NCBI GenBank assembly: GCA_963626555.1
Contig: CAVFXQ010000035.1
Coordinates: 1 to 25,606 of the forward strand
Length of the DNA stretch: 25,606 nucleotides
Direction of reading: 5' to 3'
Source of the DNA: UBA1181 sp963626555
Lineage (GTDB): Bacteria > Bacteroidota > Bacteroidia > Bacteroidales > Paludibacteraceae
Part shown: positions 5,044 through 14,618 of the stretch, piece after piece
How positions within the stretch are numbered: position 1 is the stretch's first letter
How the letters are laid out: each line of letters begins with the position of its first letter
Notes under the pieces: generated by a model
Database searches by the model: none
What the model was told of the DNA's origin: nothing
The model's input: only the letters and a program-made list of their open reading frames with translations
Program-made: the position numbers and the translations under genes

Positions 5044-8000
5044 TTATTTGACCGAACTTGGCAAAAATCCGTAAAATTCCTTGAATTTACGTGTGAAATA
5101 AGCAGGATCAGAAAATCCCACAGAGTAAGCCACTTCCGACACATTTTGGTCTTTGTCCTCTTCTTTCAGCAAAAGTAACGCCTTATTAAGTCTAAACTCA
5201 TTCAAAACCTCCACAGGTGCCTTTCCTAACAATGTTTTAGTGCGTCGAGAGAGCGTTGATTGACTCATACCCATTGAAGAGGCTATCGTTTGAATAGATA
5301 GCGTACTGTCTGCATACTTATCGTCCATCTCCGCCATCAATTTCTCTACAAACGGATTGAGTTTCTCTTCTGCTTTCGGCTTTTTAATTTCATCTTTTTG
5401 TGGTTCAGAACTTTCAATTTTTTCCGATTTCATCAGAGGTTTTTGTGTTTCTTGTTGCTGAAGATGTTCATAAAATTCCTTCAACAGTCGTTGCTGCTGA
5501 TTTTGTCTTATCCGCAAAATATTATTCACCTTCATCAGCAGTTCACCTCGACTGAATGGTTTCGCTATATAGTCTATTGCACCACTGAGCAAACCCAGCA
5601 AACGATCGGATTGCTCATTCTTCGCAGACAAGAAGAGAAACGGCACAGAACTCAACCGCTCATCTTGCGAAAGCCGGCGACTCAATTCTATTCCGTTCAT
5701 CACAGGCATCTCAACATCACTCAATACGATATCGACCTCGTGTTCCGATAGCACTTTAAGAGCCTCTTCGCCGTTGCGTGCTGTAAAGACCTCCATATAA
5801 GGACGCATAATATCTGCCACATTTTGCAAAATCAGCTCATCATCATCTACCACAACGACCGTGTTTCCATTCAATATTTCCCTGTCAACAGAGTCTTCCA
5901 TCTGCTGTTTCTCGGCTTCCCGACCTTCCCAATACGATAAACTACATTTTTTCTCTGACATAGGTAGAGATACAGTGATGACCGTACCTTTGTTCAACTC
6001 ACTCTCCACCTCAAACGAGCCACCATTGCGCTCGATATAGTCCAAACTTATACGAAAGCCAAGCCCAGTTCCTTTTTCTTCGTTCGTTCCCACAGACGAG
6101 TCGCAATACCCCTGCGCACGAAGAGCGTTCAATGATGTTTCATCCATACCAACACCATTGTCTATCACCTGCACTACAATATAGTTCTCTTTTTCATACG
6201 CTTTTACCATTATTTTCCCTCCATCGCGAGTGAATTTAATAGCATTGTTGATAAAATTACGGAAAATCGTACTCATCATACGACTATCGCCTCGAACGCA
6301 ATGTTCCACACACAAATCTTTTTCCAATGAAATATGCTTCTGCGACACCATCGTCGAAAACAGTGAGAATATATTGGCTATGCACGACTGTATTTCCACA
6401 TCTGATGGATTAAAGTCAATTCTTTCTCTTTTTGAACGCGACCACTCCAGCAACCGTACCATCTCCTCCTGCAATGTCTGAGAAGCAGACAAAACCTTCG
6501 AGATAACACCTCGTCTCTCCGCTGTCGGCATAGTAGACTCTTTGCGAAGCCAACCTTCCAATGCACCAACTATGGCAAACATAGGATTCTTCAAATCATG
6601 CGCAATAACAGACAAAACTCTGTCTTTATCAGCCAAAGCCAACTTCAATTCTCCATTCTGATGCTCAATAAACTCATTCTTGCAATCCAACTCCTTTGTC
6701 CGCTCATCTACCAATCGTTTTAACTCGGCTTGTCGGGCTTTCATAGTCCTCATTCTTAAATAATAAAAGCCACCAGTTATAAAAGCCATAACAGCGACAT
6801 ACAGCACAATCGCCCACCAACGTTTCCACCACGGAGACAGAACCGTAATCGGAAGTTTCAGTGTTTGTTCCGCTTCTCCGTTCCGCAATACCTTCACATT
6901 CAATTCAAATTCTCCGTCTGGCAAATAAGAATATTTGATGATTCGATCGTCTGGCAAAGGTGTCCAAGTATCGGACAATCCCTTCAACATATAATACAAC
7001 TCAACATCTATCTCCCCATAGTCTACCATATCTACGAAAACTTCAATGGCAGAGAGATCATGCGGAATTTTCACACTTCTCAAATGATTTTCTGATCGAG
7101 CATTCACATAGTCAAGACTATTCTCCACATCTAAATCACCTACTTTAATGTCTGCGAATTCCAAATAATCCACAGTCTGACTATCGTCCGTCATCTCATT
7201 TTGCAGAATAAATCCTGTTTTTGTACCCCACAACACACGACCATCTTTCAGCAGATATGAACTATGTCGATGGAAATTTCCAAAAGTTCTCTTTCGTTGA
7301 TTATACGATTTGAAAGTTTTCTGTTGACAATTGATAGAAACCAATCCTGCATCCCCACAAGCTCGTAGATTTCCATTCGCATCCTTACAAACAGAAAAAT
7401 AGCTACCTTTAGGTATAAAGTTTAGCGTGTCAATATTTCCCCCATCCGCTGAGACACACAAAATACCAAGATTCGTTGCTGCATACACACAGCCATTTTC
7501 ACCTAACTCCAAGTCGTTAACAGACAGTGGATTATCACTGTTTTCCCTTGAAAAGTCAGGCAAAAGAGGCGTCCTTTGCTCCCCTTTCACACGCCAAATA
7601 GAACGAGATGTGGCAATCCAACGAGTTCCATCAACACCTTCAATAATCTTTTGTGGCCACATATCAAACTCATTCTCAGAGAATTGCAAAACATACCTAC
7701 TCCACTTTCCATACACATCTCGCAAATAAACGCCATCTCCTCCTGTACAAACCCAAATTTCATCATTCTTCATCACTGCGACATGCAAGAAACAACTCAA
7801 ATTTGAATTCAAGCCATAGAATCGCTCCTGACGAAATTTCTTCGTCTGCGGATTATACTCCATTACACCGCCCCCCCAAGAAGAGAGCCAGAAATGACCA
7901 TCCGAAGAGCGTTGGATAGACAGCACATTTTTGTTTTTTAATCCATTGTTCTCTCCTAAGTATTGATATTCTAAAAAATCTGACGATAAAAGATAAACAC

Positions 8001-9162
8001 CTCCTCCATCACTCGTCAAATAGACATTTCCATCCTCATCCTCGCAAAAATCCGAAATATCTCGTCTTGGAAATTGGAAATCTGCAGATAACTGAACGCA
8101 ACTACTCTTATAGGGAGTCATGCTCCAAAGTCCCGCACTTTGTGAGCCAATCCATATCGTCCCATCCTTTGCTTGCATAATACAATAGAGTTTTTGCATA
8201 ATCTCAGCATCATTGTTTGATGGAATGACACGCTCATAAAGCGTATGTTCAGAAGGATATCCCTCTGAATACCACAATCCATAACCATCCGTGGTGTACC
8301 AAAAATGACCATGGTCGTCATACAATACATCATTCAGATTGGAGAATGGCAAACGAAGCAGGACAGGCTCATTAAGGCTTCCATCCGACTTGATAGAAAA
8401 TTCATATAGAATATCAGAAAAGCATGACACATAGATTAAAGAATCGGACACAGGTATCACCTTCGACGAGAATATAGAAGCATCTCCGTATGCTAAATCA
8501 TACTTTTTTACGAGCATTCCATCTTTATCATATATATAAAGCACATTAAAAGAACTTACCCAAAAACGCCCTTTCAAATCTTCATAAAGAGACAACGTAT
8601 AAACAGACCGAAGAGAATCAGACAAAGGCGACTTTATCTCAAAACATTTTTTTTGCTCGTTCAAAAAATAAATTCCTCCAGACGTAAGTGCGACATCCAT
8701 TCCCGAACGAGTTTCCGAAAAGTCTTCAATAGGTTTATAATAAGACTCTTTGAATTCTGTTGGAGAATAATCTTCAAACAAATCCTTTTCGGGGTTATAG
8801 CGAACCAAAACTCCCTGTGCACCTCCCAAAAAGACTATACCATTGGAACACGCATGGATATGCGACAAATCGTTTCTCCGCAATGAGGGATATGATTCAA
8901 TATTATAGCGTTTGAACAAGTCTCCATCGAAAACCGACACACCATCATCAGAAGTTATCCATAAATGACCATTGGCATCCTGACGAATCCGCCTCACCAA
9001 GTCCGAAGATAAACCATCCTCCATAGTGTATTGCGTGAATTGCTCATATTTTTCCGCAAAAAGTTCCAAATTGCAACAAAACCATATTGCAATCAAGACA
9101 AAGTGCCTACAAATAATAGAACAAACCATTCCCTTTATGACTGTCTTCTCTGAGTTTTCCAT
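5044..9162 (-). CDS. Hybrid two-component system regulator (HTCS 1), sensor kinase-receiver-AraC in one chain
   Basis: A 1372-residue one-chain sensor and transcription regulator. An N-terminal hydrophobic segment (about residues 12-36) exports a periplasmic domain made of many propeller repeats (such as GHLWITSDDG, GTIWIGSQSAG, GHFWLSSWGGG). A Y_Y_Y domain follows (about 700-775), then a membrane helix (about 782-803). The histidine kinase has H855 in AHDLKNPM, the N-box N972/N973 and the G-boxes DNGVGM and GTGLGF. The receiver has acidic D1106-D1108, phosphoacceptor D1149 in LSDVEMP and K1201. An AraC-type helix-turn-helix occupies about 1272-1370. Family members sense extracellular, usually carbohydrate, ligands in the periplasm and activate nearby operons. 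No SusC/SusD genes lie beside it here, so its ligand and target are unknown. It is divergent from the nitrilase gene, and a G7 run encodes W429-G430-G431. Its closest relative in the window is the protein at 21585-25571. Confidence 0.96.
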   Translation of the reverse strand: MENSEKTVIKGMVCSIICRHFVLIAIWFCCNLELFAEKYEQFTQYTMEDGLSSDLVRRIRQDANGHLWITSDDGVSVFDGDLFKRYNIESYPSLRRNDLSHIHACSNGIVFLGGAQGVLVRYNPEKDLFEDYSPTEFKESYYKPIEDFSETRSGMDVALTSGGIYFLNEQKKCFEIKSPLSDSLRSVYTLSLYEDLKGRFWVSSFNVLYIYDKDGMLVKKYDLAYGDASIFSSKVIPVSDSLIYVSCFSDILYEFSIKSDGSLNEPVLLRLPFSNLNDVLYDDHGHFWYTTDGYGLWYSEGYPSEHTLYERVIPSNNDAEIMQKLYCIMQAKDGTIWIGSQSAGLWSMTPYKSSCVQLSADFQFPRRDISDFCEDEDGNVYLTSDGGGVYLLSSDFLEYQYLGENNGLKNKNVLSIQRSSDGHFWLSSWGGGVMEYNPQTKKFRQERFYGLNSNLSCFLHVAVMKNDEIWVCTGGDGVYLRDVYGKWSRYVLQFSENEFDMWPQKIIEGVDGTRWIATSRSIWRVKGEQRTPLLPDFSRENSDNPLSVNDLELGENGCVYAATNLGILCVSADGGNIDTLNFIPKGSYFSVCKDANGNLRACGDAGLVSINCQQKTFKSYNQRKRTFGNFHRHSSYLLKDGRVLWGTKTGFILQNEMTDDSQTVDYLEFADIKVGDLDVENSLDYVNARSENHLRSVKIPHDLSAIEVFVDMVDYGEIDVELYYMLKGLSDTWTPLPDDRIIKYSYLPDGEFELNVKVLRNGEAEQTLKLPITVLSPWWKRWWAIVLYVAVMAFITGGFYYLRMRTMKARQAELKRLVDERTKELDCKNEFIEHQNGELKLALADKDRVLSVIAHDLKNPMFAIVGALEGWLRKESTMPTAERRGVISKVLSASQTLQEEMVRLLEWSRSKRERIDFNPSDVEIQSCIANIFSLFSTMVSQKHISLEKDLCVEHCVRGDSRMMSTIFRNFINNAIKFTRDGGKIMVKAYEKENYIVVQVIDNGVGMDETSLNALRAQGYCDSSVGTNEEKGTGLGFRISLDYIERNGGSFEVESELNKGTVITVSLPMSEKKCSLSYWEGREAEKQQMEDSVDREILNGNTVVVVDDDELILQNVADIMRPYMEVFTARNGEEALKVLSEHEVDIVLSDVEMPVMNGIELSRRLSQDERLSSVPFLFLSAKNEQSDRLLGLLSGAIDYIAKPFSRGELLMKVNNILRIRQNQQQRLLKEFYEHLQQQETQKPLMKSEKIESSEPQKDEIKKPKAEEKLNPFVEKLMAEMDDKYADSTLSIQTIASSMGMSQSTLSRRTKTLLGKAPVEVLNEFRLNKALLLLKEEDKDQNVSEVAYSVGFSDPAYFTRKFKEFYGFLPSSVK

Positions 9163-9305
9163 AATGAAATAATCTTAATCGCAATGTATGAAATAATAAA
9201 CATAAAGCAAAAATTAGAAGCCAAAACCACCGAAAAAGTCCGTTTTTCTACTTCAAGAAAAATATTACATTTAAATTAGCATAAAGAAAAATTCTTGTTT
9301 TGATT

Positions 9306-10901
9306 ATGAATCCAGATAAAAAAGACGAACAAAAAATCAACAAAGTGGAAGTCCGCAACCTTCAAATTGAGGACTACGGACAGTTAGTACAGTCTTTCAC
9401 TCGCATCTATGGCGGTTCTGACGTTTTTTGGACATTAGACCAAATCAAAACCTTAATACGAATATTTCCAGAGGGACAAGTCGTCACCGTCATCAATGGA
9501 GACAAAATCGTAGGTTGCGCCTTATCTATCATCGTTGACTACGACATGGTGAAAGACGACCACACATACGACGAGGTTACAGGTCACGAAACGTTCAAAA
9601 CACACAATCCCAAGGGCAACATTCTTTACGGCATAGAAGTGTTCATCCACCCCGACTACCGAGGACTGCGTTTGGCTCGCCGTATGTATGAATATAGAAA
9701 GGAACTCTGCGAACAACTGAACCTCAAGGCTATCATGTTCGGAGGGCGCATCCCGAACTATCACAAATACGCTGACACACTGAAGCCTAAAGAGTACATT
9801 GAAAGGGTGCGCTTACGCAAAATATACGACCCTGTGCTGACATTCCAGCTCTCGAACGATTTCCATGTGCGTCGCGTCATGCGCAATTATCTGCCCAATG
9901 ATGAAGAGTCGAAACACTGCGCAACATTGCTACAATGGGACAATATCTACTATCAACCACCTAAACAAGGCTATGTAGATAAGAAAACGACAGTCCGCGT
10001 AGGTCTTGTTCAATGGCAGATGAGACCTTACGAGAGTTTAGATGACGTGTTCGAGCAGGTGGAGTTTTTCGTGGATGCCGTGTCCGACTATAAGAGCGAC
10101 TTTATCCTCTTCCCTGAATATTTCAATGCGCCGCTGATGGCTCAATTCAACCACTTAGGTGAAGCTCAAAGCATCCGAGGGTTGGCCCAATATACAGAGC
10201 AAATACGCGATCGGTTCGTACAATTAGCGATCAGCTACAACATCAACATCATCACAGGTAGTATGCCTTACATGAAAGAAGACGGAAACCTCTACAACGT
10301 GGGCTTCCTTGTACGCCGCGACGGATCATACGAAATGTACGAGAAAATACACGTCACACCCGATGAGGTGAAAAGTTGGGGTTTGACCGGGGGAAAAAGC
10401 GTTCGCACCTTCGACACAGACTGCGCAAAAATCGGAATACAAATTTGCTATGATGTCGAGTTTCCCGAGCTTTCAAGAATCATGGCCAACCAAGGCATGC
10501 AAATCCTCTTCGTTCCATTCCTAACCGACACACAAAACGCCTACTCCCGCGTGCGTGTCTGCGCCCACTCAAGAGCTATTGAAAACGAATGCTTCGTAGT
10601 CATCGCAGGCAGTGTCGGGAACCTGCCAAGAGTGCATAACATGGATATCCAGTACGCCCAGTCTGGTGTCTTCACCCCATGTGATTTCGCCTTTCCAACA
10701 GATGGAAAGAGAGCCGAGGCAACGCCTAACACAGAGATGATTCTCGTGTCAGATGTTGACCTTGACCTCTTGAGCGAGCTACATACCTACGGAAGTGTTC
10801 ACAATCTAAGCGACAGACGATCAGACCTTTACGAGATAAAGCTCAAAAAAGCACACACAACAAAAACCGACAAAGAGGAAGAGACATCAGAAACGAAATA
10901 A
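9306..10901 (+). CDS. Bifunctional GNAT acetyltransferase / carbon-nitrogen hydrolase
   Basis: A 531-residue fusion starting at ATG 9306; a TTG two codons earlier is not needed. Residues about 12-180 are a GNAT acetyltransferase domain (EVFIHPDYRGLRLARRMYEYRKEL carries the acetyl-CoA binding pattern). Residues about 225-510 are a nitrilase-superfamily amidohydrolase with the full catalytic triad: E271 in FPEYF, K347 in YEKIHV and C381 in IQICYDVEFPE. The nitrilase half should hydrolyse a C-N bond of an amide or nitrile; the GNAT half would acylate an amine. Two-domain proteins of this kind are known in several bacterial phyla, but the physiological substrate is not clear from sequence. The acetyltransferase gene downstream begins 10 bp after its stop, suggesting co-transcription. 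HTCS 1 is divergent, with 143 bp between the two start codons. Confidence 0.93.
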   Translation: MNPDKKDEQKINKVEVRNLQIEDYGQLVQSFTRIYGGSDVFWTLDQIKTLIRIFPEGQVVTVINGDKIVGCALSIIVDYDMVKDDHTYDEVTGHETFKTHNPKGNILYGIEVFIHPDYRGLRLARRMYEYRKELCEQLNLKAIMFGGRIPNYHKYADTLKPKEYIERVRLRKIYDPVLTFQLSNDFHVRRVMRNYLPNDEESKHCATLLQWDNIYYQPPKQGYVDKKTTVRVGLVQWQMRPYESLDDVFEQVEFFVDAVSDYKSDFILFPEYFNAPLMAQFNHLGEAQSIRGLAQYTEQIRDRFVQLAISYNINIITGSMPYMKEDGNLYNVGFLVRRDGSYEMYEKIHVTPDEVKSWGLTGGKSVRTFDTDCAKIGIQICYDVEFPELSRIMANQGMQILFVPFLTDTQNAYSRVRVCAHSRAIENECFVVIAGSVGNLPRVHNMDIQYAQSGVFTPCDFAFPTDGKRAEATPNTEMILVSDVDLDLLSELHTYGSVHNLSDRRSDLYEIKLKKAHTTKTDKEEETSETK

Positions 10902-10911
10902 GAATTTCACT

Positions 10912-11403
10912 ATGATCAGAAACGCAAGATTAGAAGATGCCAAAGACCTTTCCGACATATACAATCCTTATATAGTCGGCACTACCTATACGTTTGAATA
11001 CACCGCCATTACGGCAGAAGAGATGAGGAAACGTATAGAGGAAACAATCGTCAAGTATCCCTACCTCGTCTACGAAAACGAGAATGGGAAAGTCATCGGT
11101 TATTGCTATGCTCACACATGGAGGCCAAGGGCAGCTTTCCTTCACACTTGCGAAGTGTCTATCTATCTGGATCAAAACAGCTTAGGACACGGAGTAGGCA
11201 CTCAACTCTACACCGAATTATTCAAAAGGCTAAAATTGCTTGGCTATCACGCACTCGTAGCGGGCGTTACTGAAGAGAACATAAACAGTGCAAAATTCCA
11301 CTTGAAATACGGATTCAAAAAAGTTGCTCACTTTGAAGAGGTAGGATGGAAATTCGAACGTTGGTTAGGATTAGACTATTACGAACTAATATTGACAACA
11401 TAG
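10912..11403 (+). CDS. Phosphinothricin-type GNAT N-acetyltransferase
   Basis: A 163-residue single-domain acetyltransferase. The N-terminus IRNARLEDAKDLSDIYNPYI, TYTFEYTAITAEEM, the central WRPRAAF and SIYLDQNSLGHGVGTQLY (acetyl-CoA loop) and the end AHFEEVGWKFERWLGLDYYEL are all hallmarks of the Pat/Bar/MddA group. These enzymes acetylate the amino group of phosphinothricin, methionine sulfoximine or related amino acids. In chromosomes the natural substrate is often a methionine oxidation product or is unknown, so drug resistance should not be assumed. Length is normal for the family. It follows the GNAT-nitrilase gene by 10 bp and probably shares its transcript. Confidence 0.9.
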   Translation: MIRNARLEDAKDLSDIYNPYIVGTTYTFEYTAITAEEMRKRIEETIVKYPYLVYENENGKVIGYCYAHTWRPRAAFLHTCEVSIYLDQNSLGHGVGTQLYTELFKRLKLLGYHALVAGVTEENINSAKFHLKYGFKKVAHFEEVGWKFERWLGLDYYELILTT

Positions 11404-11474
11404 AAAAACGCTATCATAATTTTGATTTTGAGAATATGCGAAAGAGTTCTTACGAAAATTAGATTCTAAAAACG

Positions 11475-11482
11475 TATTTTTG
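11475..11482 (+). promoter_or_regulatory. Putative -7 element upstream of pyrK
   Basis: TATTTTTG fits the Bacteroidetes -7 consensus TAnnTTTG and lies 25 bp before the pyrK start codon. No convincing -33 TTTG is seen at the usual 19-21 bp spacing, so this is a partial match. Confidence 0.4.
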
Positions 11483-11507
11483 TAGGAAGAAGCGTAAATA
11501 AGTAGCA

Positions 11508-12284
11508 ATGAAGAAATACATTTTAAACATGACTGTCGTCTCGAACGATCGTTTAGGCGACAAGCATATTTTGATGAAACTGACAGACGAATCGCCATTG
11601 CCTGAGATGCGTCCAGGACAGTTTGTCGAGGTCAAGGTCGACCATTCAGAGAAAACATTTCTGCGTCGTCCGATTTCCATCCACTTTATAGATAAAGAGA
11701 AAAACGAATTGTGGCTTCTCATTCAATTAGTTGGAGAGGGAACAAAGCAGCTGGCAGAAGTGAAGAAGGGGGAAAAGGTGAACATCGTTCTTCCGTTAGG
11801 CAATGGATTTTCCGAACCTCTTGAAAACCAAAAGGCTCTATTGCTTGTAGGTGGAGGTGTCGGTATCGCCCCTTTGTTGCTATTAGGAACGCATTTGAAA
11901 GCACAAGGTTATGAGCCAACTTTCCTCTTAGGAGCAAGGTCTGCCAAAGACCTCATCAACCTCGCCGACTATCAGCTGGCAGGACGCGTGCTTATCACAA
12001 CAGAAGACGGAACTGTCGGAGAAAAAGGCTTCGTAACCAACCACTCTATATTGTCTCAGGAACACTTTGATAAAATCTACACCTGCGGACCGACACCAAT
12101 GATGAAGGCGGTGGCATCCTTCGCCGCCAAAAACAACATAGACTGCGAGGTTTCTTTAGAAAACAAGATGGCTTGCGGGTTAGGAGCCTGCCTCTGCTGT
12201 GTAACAGAGACAAAAGCAGGACACAAATGTGTATGCTCAGACGGACCAGTATTTAACATAAAAGACTTGACATGGCAGATTTAA
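11508..12284 (+). CDS. pyrK: Dihydroorotate dehydrogenase B, electron transfer subunit PyrK
   Basis: A 258-residue FAD and iron-sulfur protein that passes electrons from PyrD to NAD+ in the fourth step of pyrimidine synthesis. The FAD-binding RRPIS motif is at 53-57. The NAD-binding region GGGVGIAPL is at 115-123, with CGPTPMM at 193-199. The 2Fe-2S ligands are C223, C228, C231 and C243 in ACGLGACLCC and VCSDGPVF. Length is normal. The pyrD start codon lies inside this gene (13 bp overlap), which fits translational coupling of two subunits of one heterotetramer. Confidence 0.96.
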   Translation: MKKYILNMTVVSNDRLGDKHILMKLTDESPLPEMRPGQFVEVKVDHSEKTFLRRPISIHFIDKEKNELWLLIQLVGEGTKQLAEVKKGEKVNIVLPLGNGFSEPLENQKALLLVGGGVGIAPLLLLGTHLKAQGYEPTFLLGARSAKDLINLADYQLAGRVLITTEDGTVGEKGFVTNHSILSQEHFDKIYTCGPTPMMKAVASFAAKNNIDCEVSLENKMACGLGACLCCVTETKAGHKCVCSDGPVFNIKDLTWQI

Positions 12285-13183
12285 GCGTCAACATAGGAAA
12301 TTTGCAGTTGAAGAATCCCGTTATGACTGCATCAGGAACATTCGGGTACGGAACAGAATACGTAGACTTCATCGATTTAAGCAAGATCGGCGGTGTCATT
12401 GTCAAAGGCACTACGCTGAATCACCGTGAAGGCAACCCTTATCCTCGCATGGCTGAGACCCCCTCGGGTATGCTCAACTGCGTAGGCTTGCAGAACAAAG
12501 GCGTCGACTATTTCATCGAACATATCTATCCAGAAATCAAGAACTATCCGACCAATATGATAGTTAATGTTTCTGGAGCAAGCATAGAAGACTATATCGA
12601 GACGGCTGCTAAGATAAGCGAGTTAGAGAAGATTCCCGCCATTGAGTTGAACATCTCTTGTCCGAACGTGAAACAAGGAGGAATGGCTTTCGGCACAACC
12701 TGCTCGGGAGTTGAAAGTGTTGTGTCTGCCGTCAGAAAAGCATACAGCAAAACCTTGATTGTCAAGTTGTCTCCCAATGTAACCAACATTGCCGAGATAG
12801 CACAGGCAGCCGAGGCAAGCGGGGCAGATAGCGTTTCACTCATCAATACTTTAATGGGAATGGCTATCGATGCCGAGAAAATGAGACCGTTGTTGTCTAC
12901 TGTAACTGGCGGACTCTCTGGACCTTGTGTCAAGCCAATTGCTTTGAGAATGGTTTGGCAGGTGGCAAAAGCTGTGAAAATTCCAATCGTAGGATTAGGC
13001 GGAATTATGAACGCAACCGACGCTATTGAGTTCTTCTTAGCAGGAGCTACTGCCATTGAAATAGGCACCGCCAATTTCATTGACCCAAGTATCACCGTGA
13101 AAGTGGCAGAGGGCATCAACGACTACTTAGAACGACACGGTTGCAAATCCGTCAAAGAAATCGTCGGAGCATTGAAAGTGTAA
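12272..13183 (+). CDS. pyrD: Dihydroorotate dehydrogenase B, catalytic subunit PyrD
   Basis: A 303-residue FMN enzyme that oxidises dihydroorotate to orotate. Class 1B features are present. There is MTASGTFGYG at 18-27, substrate and flavin contacts around NCVGLQNKG, and the catalytic base C130 in ELNISCPN. Phosphate-binding glycines lie in IVGLGGI and AIEIGTANF. It overlaps the end of pyrK by 13 bp, so the two subunits are made together. The partner subunit and NAD+ use distinguish it from the quinone-linked class 2 enzyme. Confidence 0.97.
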   Translation: MADLSVNIGNLQLKNPVMTASGTFGYGTEYVDFIDLSKIGGVIVKGTTLNHREGNPYPRMAETPSGMLNCVGLQNKGVDYFIEHIYPEIKNYPTNMIVNVSGASIEDYIETAAKISELEKIPAIELNISCPNVKQGGMAFGTTCSGVESVVSAVRKAYSKTLIVKLSPNVTNIAEIAQAAEASGADSVSLINTLMGMAIDAEKMRPLLSTVTGGLSGPCVKPIALRMVWQVAKAVKIPIVGLGGIMNATDAIEFFLAGATAIEIGTANFIDPSITVKVAEGINDYLERHGCKSVKEIVGALKV

Positions 13184-13204
13184 AAACTTTTGTAATAAGA
13201 TAAT

Positions 13205-13210
13205 AAGGAG
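13205..13210 (+). promoter_or_regulatory. Shine-Dalgarno site that decides a GTG start
   Basis: AAGGAG lies 5 bp before GTG at 13216. Such strong sites are uncommon in this phylum. It supports GTG as the true start of the small membrane protein, because no ATG follows before its membrane helix. Confidence 0.55.
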
Positions 13211-13215
13211 ACCTC

Positions 13216-13773
13216 GTGAGAAAACGATACATTATATACACCGCTATCATCATAGTCGCGATCGCCTGCGTCTCATTCTTTCTCTACAAAAATTTAGGAA
13301 GCCTCACTTCTGTTCGCAACATCGTAGTAGCCAAGACGACCCCTATCGAGGTGTCAGGTATAGAGAAGAGGAAAATCGATTTCACTCCTATCGTATCAGC
13401 GACGCTTTACTCCGACTTGAAAGATAAAGCGTTGCCGATTTCATTCTCTGTGCAAGTCTACCTTTCCAACAATGAAGAAAGCACAGACACTCTTTATGCT
13501 GGTTTTGAAAGCCAGGGAGAGCGCCTCATCGCCCCCCTCTCTGAAAAGAAATTATGCGGGAAGACAGAGAATGGCTCTCTCTACGAGTATCTTTTCTGCT
13601 ACGAGTTATCTCAATTATCCGAGAAAAAGAGAGTTGGAGTCAAACTTGACATCCTCTCATTTCTGAAACAGTTACCCGACCAAGTCGAACCTAACATGTT
13701 GTTCGTCGGAAATAAAGAGGAAGCAGGGAAATTTGAGTTATTAGGTCTTTATTACGAGGAGAATCAACCCTAA
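13216..13773 (+). CDS. Unknown protein with one N-terminal membrane helix
   Basis: A 185-residue protein starting at GTG with an AAGGAG site in front. Residues about 5-24 (YIIYTAIIIVAIACVSFFLY) form a membrane anchor or uncleaved signal after MRKR. The rest is probably outside the cytoplasm and strand-rich, with two cysteines (C114 and C128) that could pair. I recognise no family. It lies 32 bp after pyrD and 41 bp before the HAD gene, so it is probably in the pyrKD transcript, but nothing ties its job to pyrimidine synthesis. Confidence 0.8.
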   Translation: MRKRYIIYTAIIIVAIACVSFFLYKNLGSLTSVRNIVVAKTTPIEVSGIEKRKIDFTPIVSATLYSDLKDKALPISFSVQVYLSNNEESTDTLYAGFESQGERLIAPLSEKKLCGKTENGSLYEYLFCYELSQLSEKKRVGVKLDILSFLKQLPDQVEPNMLFVGNKEEAGKFELLGLYYEENQP

Positions 13774-13814
13774 GAGGAATAAAAAACAAGTGTAAAAATC
13801 TGAGAATAAAATAT

Positions 13815-14441
13815 ATGATAAAGAATATTTTGCTTGATTTAGGCGGCGTTTTAATTGACTGCGATTTGCAGGCAGCATGTGATAGTTTTCGTGCCTTAGG
13901 ATTAAAAAACATATCCGATTATCTGAATCTCTATTGTCAAAATGGGTTCTTCTATGGCATTGAAAATGGAGAGTACACGCGTTCGCAATTCAATGACAAA
14001 GTCAGAGAAGAAATTGGCAAATATGTATCCGATGAAGATATCGATGCAGCGTGGAAAGCCATCATCAAAGGAGTAAATTTAGAAAAACTGCATTGGATAG
14101 AGAAGAACCGTCAGAACTACAAATTCTATCTGCTAAGCAACCTGAATCCTTATATTTTCGAATGGGCAGAGACAGATAATTTCTCTGCCGACAAAAAGCC
14201 GTTACACCACTATTTTGACAAGATGTATATCTCCTATCTTATCAAAATGACGAAACCAGGACACGACATTTTTAAACACGTCTTGTCTGATGCAGGTATT
14301 AAGGCGGAAGAAACGCTCTATATCGACGACGGAACAGAAAACATCAAAAGTGGCAAAGCATTAGGATTCGCCACCTATCAACCTAAGAATGGTGAAAACT
14401 GGATTTCAGCCGTTGAAGAAGAGATATGTAGACACAAATAA
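13815..14441 (+). CDS. HAD-superfamily hydrolase (YihX-like subgroup)
   Basis: A 208-residue soluble protein with the four HAD motifs: D8 in LLDLGGVL (motif I), S107-N108 in YLLSNLN (motif II), K146 in MTKPGHDIF, and D170-D171 in YIDDGTENI (motif IV). Glycine stands two residues after the nucleophile where many HAD phosphatases have a second aspartate. This DLGG/DLGN form is usual for the YihX-like sugar-phosphate phosphatases. The alpha-helical cap (about 15-95) fits subclass I. The substrate cannot be named. A strong terminator follows at 14512-14549, so this is the last gene of the pyrKD run. Confidence 0.9.
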   Translation: MIKNILLDLGGVLIDCDLQAACDSFRALGLKNISDYLNLYCQNGFFYGIENGEYTRSQFNDKVREEIGKYVSDEDIDAAWKAIIKGVNLEKLHWIEKNRQNYKFYLLSNLNPYIFEWAETDNFSADKKPLHHYFDKMYISYLIKMTKPGHDIFKHVLSDAGIKAEETLYIDDGTENIKSGKALGFATYQPKNGENWISAVEEEICRHK

Positions 14442-14511
14442 CGAAAATTAGGACAAAGAGACTACACTTTCCCTTAATTATGGGATTGTATATAAATAAT
14501 TATTTTTAGTC

Positions 14512-14549
14512 TAATAGTGCGAGTTTCAGAAACTCGCACTATTATTTTT
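14512..14549 (+). terminator. Strong rho-independent terminator after the HAD gene
   Basis: A perfect 15-bp stem (14512-14526 with 14530-14544, sequence core AGTGCGAGTTT) has a loop of CAG and is followed by TTTTT. It ends the pyrK-pyrD-unknown-HAD run before the efflux genes. Confidence 0.88.
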
Positions 14550-14618
14550 GCGTTGGTTGTTCCGCTCTATAGCGAATCAAACGTAATGAACACAGAAAGA
14601 AACTTTAATTAGTAAAGT

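Noticed and set aside
10912..11403. Herbicide or antibiotic resistance gene
   Set aside because: The protein belongs to the phosphinothricin acetyltransferase group, but such chromosomal genes are widespread. Nothing here, such as a mobile element or resistance cluster, supports acquired resistance.
12592..13119. Long minus-strand open frame of 175 codons
   Set aside because: It is entirely antisense to pyrD, which is unambiguous; it is a by-product of pyrD codon use.
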